A stretch of DNA of 64,000 nt from an uncultured Bacteroidota bacterium (lineage in GTDB: Bacteria > Bacteroidota > Bacteroidia > Flavobacteriales > Flavobacteriaceae). The DNA lies in NCBI GenBank assembly GCA_902518355.1, contig CABYFY010000003.1, positions 1-64,000 of the forward strand, read 5' to 3'. Shown one piece after another: positions 16,335 to 25,946 of the stretch. The notes beneath the pieces are model-generated. The model saw only the letters and a list, made by a program, of their open reading frames with translations, searched no databases and was not told where the DNA came from. Numbering within the stretch: position 1 is the stretch's first letter; each line of letters begins with the position of its first letter. The position numbers and the translations under genes are program-made.

Positions 16335-18302
16335 TTATCTGGACACAATTATAAATTCTGATCTTCTGTTCTTAGCATGTTCATCTTTTGAACACCCTGA
16401 GCTACAGTCAATCTCAGGATCTTCTTCACCCATTCCAAATCCGCTAATTCTATTTTCATCAATTCCTTTTGAAATCACGTATTGAGCTGTTGATTTTGCC
16501 CTTCTATCTGAAAGTAATTTATTATATGATGCAGGTCCTCGACTATCAGTATGTGACTCAGCTCTGATAATCATCTTAGGATACTTTTTCATAATTGAAA
16601 CTAATTTATCAAGTTCAAAAGCTGCTTGATTGGTGATATTAGCCTTGTCAAATTCAAAGTAAATTGGGTTCAATACTATTTTTTCTTCTACAATTAGTTC
16701 TTCGATTGGATCTAATTTTATTTTTAATAAAGGCGGATCAATATCTAAAAGTTTAATATCAATCATTTTACTTTCATAACCTTCCTTACTTACCAATAAT
16801 TGAATTTCATCTTCACATTCAAACATATAATCCACTAGACCTTCCTCACTCGTTTCTTTAGAATTATTTATAATTCCTGTATTATCTTTTACAGATGTCA
16901 ATGCAGCATCTATTGGTAAATCCGTTTTGGCATCAACTACAATTGATTCAAGTAATATATCACACAGAGGTTTTATTTTCTTAACTGCATATACATCATC
17001 ACTACCCACTCCGCCTGCTCTATTTGAAGAAACAAAGCCATTAGTACAATCATCCCCCATTTTAAAGGCAAAGTCATCAGAATTACTATTAACTGGGAGA
17101 CCAACATTTCTAACATTAGACCATTTCCCGTCAACATTTTTCGAGTAAAAAACATCAAGACCACCAAGCCCTAGATGTCCATTTGAAGAAAAATAAAGTG
17201 TGTTATCACAACACATATGAGGAAATACTTCTTGCTCTTCGGTATTTATTTTTTGCCCTAAGTTAATAGGCTTTCCAAGACTGCCATCATCTTTGATTTC
17301 TGACTTGTAAATATCATAATTTCCGAATCCGCCTGGCATATCTGAAGAAAAATATAATGATTTACCATCACAACTTAATGCAGGATTCTTCATTGAATAG
17401 TATGCACTATTAATTTCTAATTCGGTAACATTCCAACCTTTATTAAAATTGCAATTACCATTGTTTTTCCAAGTAATCTCTTTTTTAGTACATCTAGTTG
17501 CTCTGTATAAATTGATAACACTTATTTGCTCAGTAGTCGATCCATTTTTAACAATAGAATCCCTGTAGTATGATTTAGAATAATAAGTTTCTCTTGCAAA
17601 ATACATTGTATCTCCTGATGGACTAAATGCGATAACTCCTTCATGGTATTTTGTATTAATTGCCTCTAGCGGAGTCTCGTTTATATATACATCATTTATT
17701 ACATCATATTTAAATACATCCAGTACATATTCTTCGTCTGACGTATAATTATTATACTTTTTATTTTGTGAGCCCTTTTGTTTTCTTCCTGAAGTCAAAT
17801 AAAGCGCATTATCAAAAGTAAATGCACCAAAATCAGATGAAATTGTATTAATATCTTTCAGGTTTTGCACATTAAATCTTTTCCCTTTTTTAATGATTTT
17901 ATCTAAATAGTTTGGGGTATTTCTAAATGCAATTGCTCTGGTGTCATATGGTTTTATTTCAGAAAATTTTGACATCCAAACATTTGACTCTTTATACTTT
18001 CCATTAGCTTTTAACATTTCAGCGTATCTAAAAATAATCTCCGCACCAGGATCTTCATTTATTATTTTGGAATACCATTTTTCAGCATCTTTAGTGTTAA
18101 AAATATTGTAGTATGCATCTGCTAATCTGCTAATAACATAATTATCTGGACTTTTTTCAGCTAACTTTAGGTATTCTTGAGCTGCTTTAACATATTCAAG
18201 TCTATCAAAAAGCTTATCGGCTTTCTTTGTTGAATTATTTTGAGCAAGTATAGGAGTTATGCTAAATGATGTTATTATTAAAAGTGTAAGTATTTTTTTC
18301 AT
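16335..18302 (-). CDS. OmpA-family protein with TPR and PD40 repeats
   Basis: This 655-residue exported protein has a signal peptide (MKKILTLLIITSFSITPILAQ). TPR-like helices cover about residues 25-120. PD40/WD40-like propeller repeats run from about 160 to 430, with typical blades such as CDGKSLYFSSDMPGGFGNYD and DNTLYFSSNGHLGLGGLDVF. A small beta-sandwich segment follows near 440-520, then an OmpA peptidoglycan-binding domain at about 540-655 (YFEFDKANITNQAAFELDKL, ESHTDSRGPASYNKLLSDRR, NRRSEFIIV). Proteins of this build are commonly encoded next to PorP/SprF and type B T9SS substrates and are thought to link the exported protein to the cell wall. It is the last gene of the adhesin operon, 15 bases after porP/sprF. 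Confidence 0.92.
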   Translation of the reverse strand: MKKILTLLIITSFSITPILAQNNSTKKADKLFDRLEYVKAAQEYLKLAEKSPDNYVISRLADAYYNIFNTKDAEKWYSKIINEDPGAEIIFRYAEMLKANGKYKESNVWMSKFSEIKPYDTRAIAFRNTPNYLDKIIKKGKRFNVQNLKDINTISSDFGAFTFDNALYLTSGRKQKGSQNKKYNNYTSDEEYVLDVFKYDVINDVYINETPLEAINTKYHEGVIAFSPSGDTMYFARETYYSKSYYRDSIVKNGSTTEQISVINLYRATRCTKKEITWKNNGNCNFNKGWNVTELEINSAYYSMKNPALSCDGKSLYFSSDMPGGFGNYDIYKSEIKDDGSLGKPINLGQKINTEEQEVFPHMCCDNTLYFSSNGHLGLGGLDVFYSKNVDGKWSNVRNVGLPVNSNSDDFAFKMGDDCTNGFVSSNRAGGVGSDDVYAVKKIKPLCDILLESIVVDAKTDLPIDAALTSVKDNTGIINNSKETSEEGLVDYMFECEDEIQLLVSKEGYESKMIDIKLLDIDPPLLKIKLDPIEELIVEEKIVLNPIYFEFDKANITNQAAFELDKLVSIMKKYPKMIIRAESHTDSRGPASYNKLLSDRRAKSTAQYVISKGIDENRISGFGMGEEDPEIDCSSGCSKDEHAKNRRSEFIIVSR

Positions 18303-18317
18303 GTTATTATATTATAA

Positions 18318-19229
18318 TTAGAAGTATCTTGGCGATCTTGACACTTTAGTTCTAAAGTTAATATCAAAGTTTATAAATATTTCATGTGATGCTTTGGTTA
18401 AAAAACTTAGTTCAGATTGAATGCTGTCATAAGCGTAACCAATCCTGATCGAAGGAGAAACTAGAAAGTTAACCATTGCTGTTATTGAATCATCTGTTCT
18501 GTAACCTAATCCAACTTCAATAAAGTCATACATAAATAAATTAGCATTTAAATCTAAACTTATTGGTGCTTCCGAAGCATATTTCATGAATGCATGAGGT
18601 TTGAATTTAAAATCATTATTGATATCAAATACATACCCTGCTGCTGCAAACATATGCCTAGTTTCTGAGCCTATATTAAAATCATCACTGTCTAAGTGAA
18701 CAGACTCTAATATATTTGGAACTGACACTGACACATAATATCTATTTGGTTTGTAGAAATATAAACCTGCACCAAAATTTGGAGTATTTTCATTGACATC
18801 ACTAGCAAAAAACGGATCATTAGGGTCAATTAATGCTAAGTCAATTAGTCCAATATCATGAAATGTTCCACCTGCCTTTATTCCAAAAGCTAATCTATTT
18901 TCATTTGCTAAATTCAATGTATAAGAAAAATCTATGTATAAATTTGTTTCACTGACAGGTCCAATCTCATCAGAAATTGCTGAAAATCCAAATCCAACAT
19001 TATTTCCTGCAGGAAAATGTACATTCATAGTTGCTGTTTTTGGCGCACCTTCCAATCCTTCCCATTGATCTCTATATAATATACCAACACTGGTAGCATC
19101 ACTTGATCCTGCATATGCTGGATTGATTATATTCATATTGTACATATACTGAGTATATTGTGGGTCTTGTTGGGCATTTATTTCTGATGCCGTTAACAAA
19201 ATAAGTATTACTAAAATTGTTTTTTTCAT
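18318..19229 (-). CDS. PorP/SprF-family outer membrane protein
   Basis: This 303-residue protein belongs to the PorP/SprF family, a T9SS-associated outer-membrane beta-barrel needed for secretion of type B CTD adhesins such as SprB. The signal peptide is MKKTILVILILLTASEINAQ. The mature N-terminus, QQDPQYTQYMYNMNIINPAYAG, is highly characteristic (residues 21-42). The start is taken at 19229, because the upstream ATG at 19253 overlaps the adhesin gene and adds eight polar residues before the signal peptide. Ten bases separate it from the adhesin stop, which supports one operon: adhesins, PorP/SprF, OmpA-PD40. It probably exports those two adhesins. Confidence 0.93.
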   Translation of the reverse strand: MKKTILVILILLTASEINAQQDPQYTQYMYNMNIINPAYAGSSDATSVGILYRDQWEGLEGAPKTATMNVHFPAGNNVGFGFSAISDEIGPVSETNLYIDFSYTLNLANENRLAFGIKAGGTFHDIGLIDLALIDPNDPFFASDVNENTPNFGAGLYFYKPNRYYVSVSVPNILESVHLDSDDFNIGSETRHMFAAAGYVFDINNDFKFKPHAFMKYASEAPISLDLNANLFMYDFIEVGLGYRTDDSITAMVNFLVSPSIRIGYAYDSIQSELSFLTKASHEIFINFDINFRTKVSRSPRYF

Positions 19230-19239
19230 AATTAGTTTT

Positions 19240-22200
19240 TTAGTAGTTGACATAAATCCAGCTAGTAATAGGCTCCTTGGATGAATTAAAATAAATTATA
19301 TAAAAATAGGTTCCAACTGGAACAACTTTTCCATCTTGGTAACTTCCGCACCACTGGTCAACATATTCATTTAGTTCATAGATTTTAGTACCGTATCTGT
19401 TAAATACTTCTAACTTATCTATATCTTCTCTATCCTCTAAATGATCAAGTATAAGACAATCATTAAATCCATCTCCGTTTGGCGATAGGCCTTGAGGTAA
19501 ATCTACACAATAACTATTTTCATAGAAATCAACGTTGATCGTTGTTGAGCTCCAGCAATACGTAATATCATCAAAAACAGTTACAGTAAATTCACCAGAC
19601 TCCTCATTCATCTCATCAAGGTAGTAGGTGTTTTCGGTACCAGTTTGAAGATCAATTCCATCTAAAGTCCATATATAAGTAAGAGAATTAAGTTGATCAC
19701 TATTTTCTATATAAACTTCCAGTATATAGCCTTCATTTGCACATTTTATTATAGCATCTTCAACAGGTGAGATTACAGGCGATTGGAAAAATTCTACCAG
19801 AATATCATCACCGTATGAACAATCTGTATTATCAACTGTAATAATCGCACTATAAAATGCAGTTTCAGTAACAGTTAGGGTTACACCTGTTTCACCTTCC
19901 ATTAAAGTCCCATCCATAAACCATTCAATAGTAGAATTATTTGGAAGAGCTCCAGCATCTAAAACTATTTCTTGTCCTTCACAAAGTGCATTACCTGATG
20001 AAACTAGTATGTCCTCTCCAAGATCTAGTTGACCAATATCAAAACTACCTCCATCGATAAATACTGCTGAATCGTAAATTGTATCCCCATCATCAGCTAC
20101 AACTAACTTAATTGTATAAACTTCATTAGGTATAACAGTGGCTGAAGCAGTCATGACTTCAGTATGTCCAATAAAATTTGTTGGGCTAGTAAGTGGTGGG
20201 AGTCCTCCTGGACCATAGTAATTAGCAAACCATTCTTCATTCACGGATTCACAAGCTCCATTATACTGATCATCTCTTACCGTAAGAACAGAAATTGGAT
20301 CATCTGTTCCCGGAACAATAGCTAAGTTTGTTGTATTCCCAGCTGAATCTGTAAGTAAGAACGCAAAAGCATCTGTAAATGTACATTGGAACGTCCCATA
20401 TTCCTCTGCTGCAAAAATAAAGTCAAAGCTCATTGAGTTTGAAACAGGTACAAATTCAAACTCAATTATCGATGCATTATTTGTATCGCCAGCATTTAGA
20501 CCAGGAATAAATGCTTCCAGATCTCCATCACCAGGCCAAGCATAAGTTCCATCCAATAATACCCCACTTTCAGGACCTGGAGCATTTGCTACATCACCCG
20601 ATGTCATTATTAAACCATTTTCAAAAGGCCATGAAGAGCCATTTGCTTCAAAATATCCGATACCATTGGTACTTCCAAAATCACTTCCGGTACTTGAGGT
20701 AATATTAAACGCTTGATTACATTGTGAATCAATCAATACATCAGTCACAAGTTCCTCAACAGTGTATAAACTAGTAGTTGTTGAAATAGGAGGTGGAACG
20801 GTGAATACACAAATATCAAATGTTAAATTAGATAGCTCATTAGCAGTAAATGAGTAAACTCTTACAAAATAATTATTACCAATCGTAAGATCATTTGCAG
20901 TACTGTTATTATCATCACTACAGTAAATTTGGTTTAAACTTCCACAACCGTCTCCTTCATAAAGTACATGATATAAATCCTGAGTATCTCCTATAATATT
21001 ATATAGCGAAATAGCATGATTTTCTGAAACAGCTGTAAATTCAAACCATACATCATCATCAGCACTTCCACCACAGCTATTAGATTCGGATGAAGGAGTT
21101 GCTGCCACTAACGTTCCAGAACCTGATGCATCACAGCTCTCATCTTCATTAGCTTCAATCATTGTTGCTCCACTACAGTTATCATTTTCTGGCGGGCAAG
21201 CAAATAGTTGTATTGGGCTACTATTAATTACACAGTTAACATCTTGGTCATTTGAAACTGTGATTACTATATCTGTTAAGAATGGATATGGTCCCATTTG
21301 TACAACCCCTGTACTGCTTGTTTGTTCTGTATTTGAACTATAGTTATCAGATATTGTTAAAGATGTAGCATCACCCATACTTGTAATATTTACATCGATT
21401 AAGAATTGATCACCATTAGTACAATCATCAATTACTGTATATTCGGCTGAAGGATTAGTACATGTTGCACAAGCAACAGTCCAATCAATACCGCCAGCAT
21501 AAGTTGAACTAGATGCACAACTTATAGAACCATCTGTCTGGAATCCTAAGTATATGGTGTCACCAGAAGATTGAAAAGAAAGGCCGGTTAAATCTCCACC
21601 GTTATCCCCTTGAAATAAGATGCTTCCATCGGTATCGGTTATTATGATTATATCCCACCCTGCCTCTATTAATCCAGAATCAATTGTTAAATTTAAAGGA
21701 GATCCATCCGAGCTGACATATTCAAATTGTGTGGTATCTCCATTGCCATAACAGTATGAGCTTGAGACCGGCCCAACAGCACAGTCTACTAATGTGGTAG
21801 CACAATATTCTTGAGTTAGAGGACCACTACTTGACGAGCAGTTTGCATCATCATCATTTGATGTTGTTATTTGAACATTTGTATTATTAGCATAAGGACC
21901 AAATTGAATTGTTCCTGTTGCTGTTGCACTAGAACTATTACCTTGATTATCAGAAATAGTTAAACTCCCAGCAGATCCTAAATCTGTTACATTCACATCA
22001 ACAAAAAATTGAGGTGCATTTAAGCAGTCAGATACTACTTCGTAATCAACCTGAGGATTTACACAAGTGGCACATGATACGGTAAAGGTAATTGGGGTGT
22101 AGCCAGATGAAACACAACTGATGCTTCCATCTTCAACTACTTCCAATGTTATTGTATCTCCAGAGGATTGAAAAGAAAACCCTGCTATATTACCTCCATT

Positions 22201-22461
22201 ACCATAACCATTATAAAGAACAGTACCGTCAGAATCACGAATCTCTAATTCATCCCAGTTGGTTTCTACTTGACCTTCATCAATAGTCAAGTTTAGAGGA
22301 GTACCATCGTTACTTGTGAATGTATAGCTGTTATCTTGACCTGTGTCGTAACAGAAAGTCGTTGAAACAGGACCAGCTGAACAATCCACAGTTGTATTTT
22401 GCTGTGAAAAAATAAGTTGTACTGAAAAAAATAAAGCAATGAAGAATATAAATCTTTTCAT
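19240..22461 (-). CDS. T9SS type B adhesin with choice-of-anchor L domain
   Basis: This 1073-residue surface protein has a signal peptide (MKRFIFFIALFFSVQLIFSQ). Two tandem CUB-like plus beta-sandwich modules follow (about residues 24-225 and 226-430; compare VDCSAGPVSTTFCYDTGQ with VDCAVGPVSSSYCYGNGD). A PPC-like domain comes next (about 430-555, DDVWFEFTAVSENHAISL). A choice-of-anchor L domain lies at about 575-830 (EFEFVPVSNSMSFDFIFAAE). An Ig-like stretch leads to a type B sorting domain at the end (LPQGLSPNGDGFNDCLIL, LEVFNRYGTKIYELN, VPVGTYFYIIYF). The first 430 residues are encoded by DNA identical to part of the neighbouring adhesin. It would be exported by T9SS with the PorP/SprF encoded downstream. 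An adhesive or motility role is inferred. Confidence 0.92.
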   Translation of the reverse strand: MKRFIFFIALFFSVQLIFSQQNTTVDCSAGPVSTTFCYDTGQDNSYTFTSNDGTPLNLTIDEGQVETNWDELEIRDSDGTVLYNGYGNGGNIAGFSFQSSGDTITLEVVEDGSISCVSSGYTPITFTVSCATCVNPQVDYEVVSDCLNAPQFFVDVNVTDLGSAGSLTISDNQGNSSSATATGTIQFGPYANNTNVQITTSNDDDANCSSSSGPLTQEYCATTLVDCAVGPVSSSYCYGNGDTTQFEYVSSDGSPLNLTIDSGLIEAGWDIIIITDTDGSILFQGDNGGDLTGLSFQSSGDTIYLGFQTDGSISCASSSTYAGGIDWTVACATCTNPSAEYTVIDDCTNGDQFLIDVNITSMGDATSLTISDNYSSNTEQTSSTGVVQMGPYPFLTDIVITVSNDQDVNCVINSSPIQLFACPPENDNCSGATMIEANEDESCDASGSGTLVAATPSSESNSCGGSADDDVWFEFTAVSENHAISLYNIIGDTQDLYHVLYEGDGCGSLNQIYCSDDNNSTANDLTIGNNYFVRVYSFTANELSNLTFDICVFTVPPPISTTTSLYTVEELVTDVLIDSQCNQAFNITSSTGSDFGSTNGIGYFEANGSSWPFENGLIMTSGDVANAPGPESGVLLDGTYAWPGDGDLEAFIPGLNAGDTNNASIIEFEFVPVSNSMSFDFIFAAEEYGTFQCTFTDAFAFLLTDSAGNTTNLAIVPGTDDPISVLTVRDDQYNGACESVNEEWFANYYGPGGLPPLTSPTNFIGHTEVMTASATVIPNEVYTIKLVVADDGDTIYDSAVFIDGGSFDIGQLDLGEDILVSSGNALCEGQEIVLDAGALPNNSTIEWFMDGTLMEGETGVTLTVTETAFYSAIITVDNTDCSYGDDILVEFFQSPVISPVEDAIIKCANEGYILEVYIENSDQLNSLTYIWTLDGIDLQTGTENTYYLDEMNEESGEFTVTVFDDITYCWSSTTINVDFYENSYCVDLPQGLSPNGDGFNDCLILDHLEDREDIDKLEVFNRYGTKIYELNEYVDQWCGSYQDGKVVPVGTYFYIIYFNSSKEPITSWIYVNY
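21167..22410. repeat. 1244-bp direct repeat, copy 1
   Basis: This stretch is identical, as far as can be compared by eye line by line, to 24541-25784, with a constant offset of 3374 bases and no indel. It encodes the two CUB-like modules of the type B adhesin. One end falls at the signal-peptide cleavage region, the other within the codons for DNCSGA. The flanks on both sides are unrelated or diverged. Confidence 0.95.
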
Positions 22462-22556
22462 AATAATTAGTTGATAATAAGGTAAATATGAGAGTTAGTC
22501 TCGGATAAACTAAAACTAATATTTATTTTAATCATATACAAATAAAGTGATAGGCA

Positions 22557-25500
22557 TTAATAGTTTATATAAACCCAACCTGTTTTTTCTAAATTTTCAT
22601 CGTAAATCATATGATAGAAGTATGTGCCGACAGGAAGTTTATTCCCCTCATTTGATTGGCCTTCCCAATTATCAGCATAGTTTGTAGTACTAAATACCAA
22701 TTTACCATATCGATTATAAATTTTTAGGCTTTGAACATTATAGCCTTTTAACTCAAAACTGTCATTGTAACCATCATTATTTGGAGATATTCCTTCGGGA
22801 ATGAGACAAACAACTAAATCAAAACTTGTGGTGCTGTAACATTCATAAGCATTTGTATCTTCAACTCTAACATAAATTGTTTGAGGATTTGATATATTTT
22901 CATATTGTGATTCAAGAGGGTTAAGCCCACTTAAAGCATCCTCTTCAGAAATATGATATGTAATGTTATAGCTGTCCACATTTTGTCCTTCTAAAATAAT
23001 TTCATTTTGAGATTCAAGATCAAAAATCTGATTGTTTGAAGAAAAAATTGGTTCACAAATCACGTATTCACCTGGTGAAATAGCATCGGGGACTGCACCA
23101 GTTACCTCAATCATGAAATCTGAAATTGAAAAACATCCAGAATTTGATCCAATTGCATCAATATGCTCAACTCTGGCAAAAATTTGTTGTGGGTTAGAGC
23201 TATTTGTATAGTCAGTATTAATTGCATTATTACCTGACTGTGCGTCTTCATATGATTCATAATAAGTAACACTATATTGATTTGCATCTTGACCTCCTAA
23301 AATATTTTCATTTTGAATTGTTAAATCAAAGTTTTCAATACCATCATTTGAGCTGTCGTCACATGTAATAATGTCATCAGTTGTATAAGCATATGCCTCA
23401 GAAAATAAATTGATTTGCACAAAATCTTCTGCAAATGACCCACATTGCTCATCATAAACAATCACTGAATACTCACCTGATTCAGTAGCGGTCATATGGT
23501 TCTCTTCAGTTGTATTTATATAAACTCCATCCAAATACCATTCAAATGAGTCTGCTAAGGGTGCATCTGCAAATATTTCATATTCTGGGAAACCACAAAA
23601 AGTTTGATCAGATCCTAAATCAACTTCAATTTCTGCCACCGTTGAACCAGCACCTTCTTGACCAGCATTCGTTTGTTCAATTTGGATTATTCCTGGATTA
23701 TTTGAATAATTGGTTACAAGTAAAACATAAACCTCACCCGCAATTGCATTTTCAATGGTAAGATTCTCTACGCTATAAATAGAATAACTACAATCTATAA
23801 TATTTCCGTATGGGTAGAAATTTGGATTTGATGTATTATTTGGACAATTAAACGGATCTGGACATCCTTGGTCTAAAATATCATTTTCACAAAAATCGAA
23901 TCCAGGCTCAAATGGCCCCCAAATTACAAAATCTACATCAAGCCCAGTTCCAACAGGATTTCCATTATCATCAAATGCTGTGTTTTGGGTAATTTGAATA
24001 TCTATTTCACCAGATTCTCCAATTTGAATTGTATTCCATGATGGATTAGGAGTTGTATACAAACATGCAATTTGACCCAAGCTTGGATAATCAAAAATAT
24101 TAGCACCATACAACGCTCCACCTTCTCCACAGAAGTTTGTTGCGTTATCACAAACCGTATTATCTGGAGCATCACTAACGCATAAATCAAAATCTACATT
24201 TTGGGATTCATTACCTATTGAATAAACTCGAACATAATAAGTTGAACCAATGTTTAAATCAGGACTAATACTAGCTGTTCCGTTTTGACAATATAGTTCT
24301 GTTAAATCACTACAGTCGTTACCACCAACTTCATATAGTGCGTGACCTAAGTTACTTGTACTACCAGTTATATTTTGTAAAGATATAGATTGAACTTCAC
24401 TTAACGCTGAGAAAGAAAACCATACGTCATCATCCATATCAGAAATACAGTTGCTATCGTTTCCTGAGTATGATGCCCCACTTAGTGTGCCTTGAGTTGT
24501 AAGATTACAAGATTGATCTGCATTTACGACAGCTTCTATCGCTCCACTACAGTTATCATTTTCTGGCGGGCAAGCAAATAGTTGTATTGGGCTACTATTA
24601 ATTACACAGTTAACATCTTGGTCATTTGAAACTGTGATTACTATATCTGTTAAGAATGGATATGGTCCCATTTGTACAACCCCTGTACTGCTTGTTTGTT
24701 CTGTATTTGAACTATAGTTATCAGATATTGTTAAAGATGTAGCATCACCCATACTTGTAATATTTACATCGATTAAGAATTGATCACCATTAGTACAATC
24801 ATCAATTACTGTATATTCGGCTGAAGGATTAGTACATGTTGCACAAGCAACAGTCCAATCAATACCGCCAGCATAAGTTGAACTAGATGCACAACTTATA
24901 GAACCATCTGTCTGGAATCCTAAGTATATGGTGTCACCAGAAGATTGAAAAGAAAGGCCGGTTAAATCTCCACCGTTATCCCCTTGAAATAAGATGCTTC
25001 CATCGGTATCGGTTATTATGATTATATCCCACCCTGCCTCTATTAATCCAGAATCAATTGTTAAATTTAAAGGAGATCCATCCGAGCTGACATATTCAAA
25101 TTGTGTGGTATCTCCATTGCCATAACAGTATGAGCTTGAGACCGGCCCAACAGCACAGTCTACTAATGTGGTAGCACAATATTCTTGAGTTAGAGGACCA
25201 CTACTTGACGAGCAGTTTGCATCATCATCATTTGATGTTGTTATTTGAACATTTGTATTATTAGCATAAGGACCAAATTGAATTGTTCCTGTTGCTGTTG
25301 CACTAGAACTATTACCTTGATTATCAGAAATAGTTAAACTCCCAGCAGATCCTAAATCTGTTACATTCACATCAACAAAAAATTGAGGTGCATTTAAGCA
25401 GTCAGATACTACTTCGTAATCAACCTGAGGATTTACACAAGTGGCACATGATACGGTAAAGGTAATTGGGGTGTAGCCAGATGAAACACAACTGATGCTT

Positions 25501-25832
25501 CCATCTTCAACTACTTCCAATGTTATTGTATCTCCAGAGGATTGAAAAGAAAACCCTGCTATATTACCTCCATTACCATAACCATTATAAAGAACAGTAC
25601 CGTCAGAATCACGAATCTCTAATTCATCCCAGTTGGTTTCTACTTGACCTTCATCAATAGTCAAGTTTAGAGGAGTACCATCGTTACTTGTGAATGTATA
25701 GCTGTTATCTTGACCTGTGTCGTAACAGAAAGTCGTTGAAACAGGACCAGCTGAACAATCCACAGTTGTATTTTGCTGTGAAAAGGTGCTTAAGTGAATA
25801 ATATTAAAAATTGATAGTAATAAATATCTCAA
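22557..25832 (-). CDS. T9SS type B adhesin, paralogue sharing N-terminal half
   Basis: This 1091-residue surface protein begins at a TTG codon (no in-frame ATG exists before the upstream stop at 25848-25850) that opens a plausible signal peptide (RYLLLSIFNIIHLSTFSQ). Residues about 18-431 are the same two CUB-like modules as in the adhesin at 19240, encoded by identical DNA. After that the proteins diverge. A PPC-like domain (DDVWFSFSALSEVQSISL), a cysteine-rich domain (about 560-720), Ig-like repeats (SFEWYLDGVYINTTEENH; two copies of a segment with NPQQIFARVE and NPQTIYVRVE) and a type B sorting domain (IPEGISPNNDGYNDSFEL, LPVGTYFYHMIY) follow. It is 95 bases upstream of the other adhesin and likely heads the operon. 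Confidence 0.9.
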   Translation of the reverse strand: MRYLLLSIFNIIHLSTFSQQNTTVDCSAGPVSTTFCYDTGQDNSYTFTSNDGTPLNLTIDEGQVETNWDELEIRDSDGTVLYNGYGNGGNIAGFSFQSSGDTITLEVVEDGSISCVSSGYTPITFTVSCATCVNPQVDYEVVSDCLNAPQFFVDVNVTDLGSAGSLTISDNQGNSSSATATGTIQFGPYANNTNVQITTSNDDDANCSSSSGPLTQEYCATTLVDCAVGPVSSSYCYGNGDTTQFEYVSSDGSPLNLTIDSGLIEAGWDIIIITDTDGSILFQGDNGGDLTGLSFQSSGDTIYLGFQTDGSISCASSSTYAGGIDWTVACATCTNPSAEYTVIDDCTNGDQFLIDVNITSMGDATSLTISDNYSSNTEQTSSTGVVQMGPYPFLTDIVITVSNDQDVNCVINSSPIQLFACPPENDNCSGAIEAVVNADQSCNLTTQGTLSGASYSGNDSNCISDMDDDVWFSFSALSEVQSISLQNITGSTSNLGHALYEVGGNDCSDLTELYCQNGTASISPDLNIGSTYYVRVYSIGNESQNVDFDLCVSDAPDNTVCDNATNFCGEGGALYGANIFDYPSLGQIACLYTTPNPSWNTIQIGESGEIDIQITQNTAFDDNGNPVGTGLDVDFVIWGPFEPGFDFCENDILDQGCPDPFNCPNNTSNPNFYPYGNIIDCSYSIYSVENLTIENAIAGEVYVLLVTNYSNNPGIIQIEQTNAGQEGAGSTVAEIEVDLGSDQTFCGFPEYEIFADAPLADSFEWYLDGVYINTTEENHMTATESGEYSVIVYDEQCGSFAEDFVQINLFSEAYAYTTDDIITCDDSSNDGIENFDLTIQNENILGGQDANQYSVTYYESYEDAQSGNNAINTDYTNSSNPQQIFARVEHIDAIGSNSGCFSISDFMIEVTGAVPDAISPGEYVICEPIFSSNNQIFDLESQNEIILEGQNVDSYNITYHISEEDALSGLNPLESQYENISNPQTIYVRVEDTNAYECYSTTSFDLVVCLIPEGISPNNDGYNDSFELKGYNVQSLKIYNRYGKLVFSTTNYADNWEGQSNEGNKLPVGTYFYHMIYDENLEKTGWVYINY
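24541..25784. repeat. 1244-bp direct repeat, copy 2
   Basis: This is the partner of 21167-22410, in the same orientation and same reading frame. All lines compared were identical, including third codon positions, which points to very recent duplication or gene conversion. The base just outside each end differs between copies. Confidence 0.95.
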
Positions 25833-25899
25833 GATAAATTTGTTTGATTAGTCGCTTAAATATACAAATGCAATATGAAAAATTATGATTTTTAAGCCT

Positions 25900-25924
25900 C
25901 AAATTTATTATTAGCTTAAATTTG
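25900..25924. promoter_or_regulatory. Divergent -7 promoter boxes forming an inverted repeat
   Basis: CAAATTTA at 25900-25907 and TAAATTTG at 25917-25924 form a perfect inverted repeat with a 9-base spacer. Read outward, each arm is a TAnnTTTG -7 box: the right arm for hflX (start 25947) and the left arm for the adhesin operon (start 25832). No clear -33 box is visible for either. The symmetry could also be an operator. Confidence 0.5.
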
Positions 25925-25946
25925 TAATCCTTAATAAATTTAAAGA

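Noticed and set aside
22496-22545. Possible weak hairpin or promoter between the two adhesins
   Set aside because: The arms are only five bases with no T-run, and the best -7 candidate (TTTATTTG on the minus strand) misses the second consensus base.
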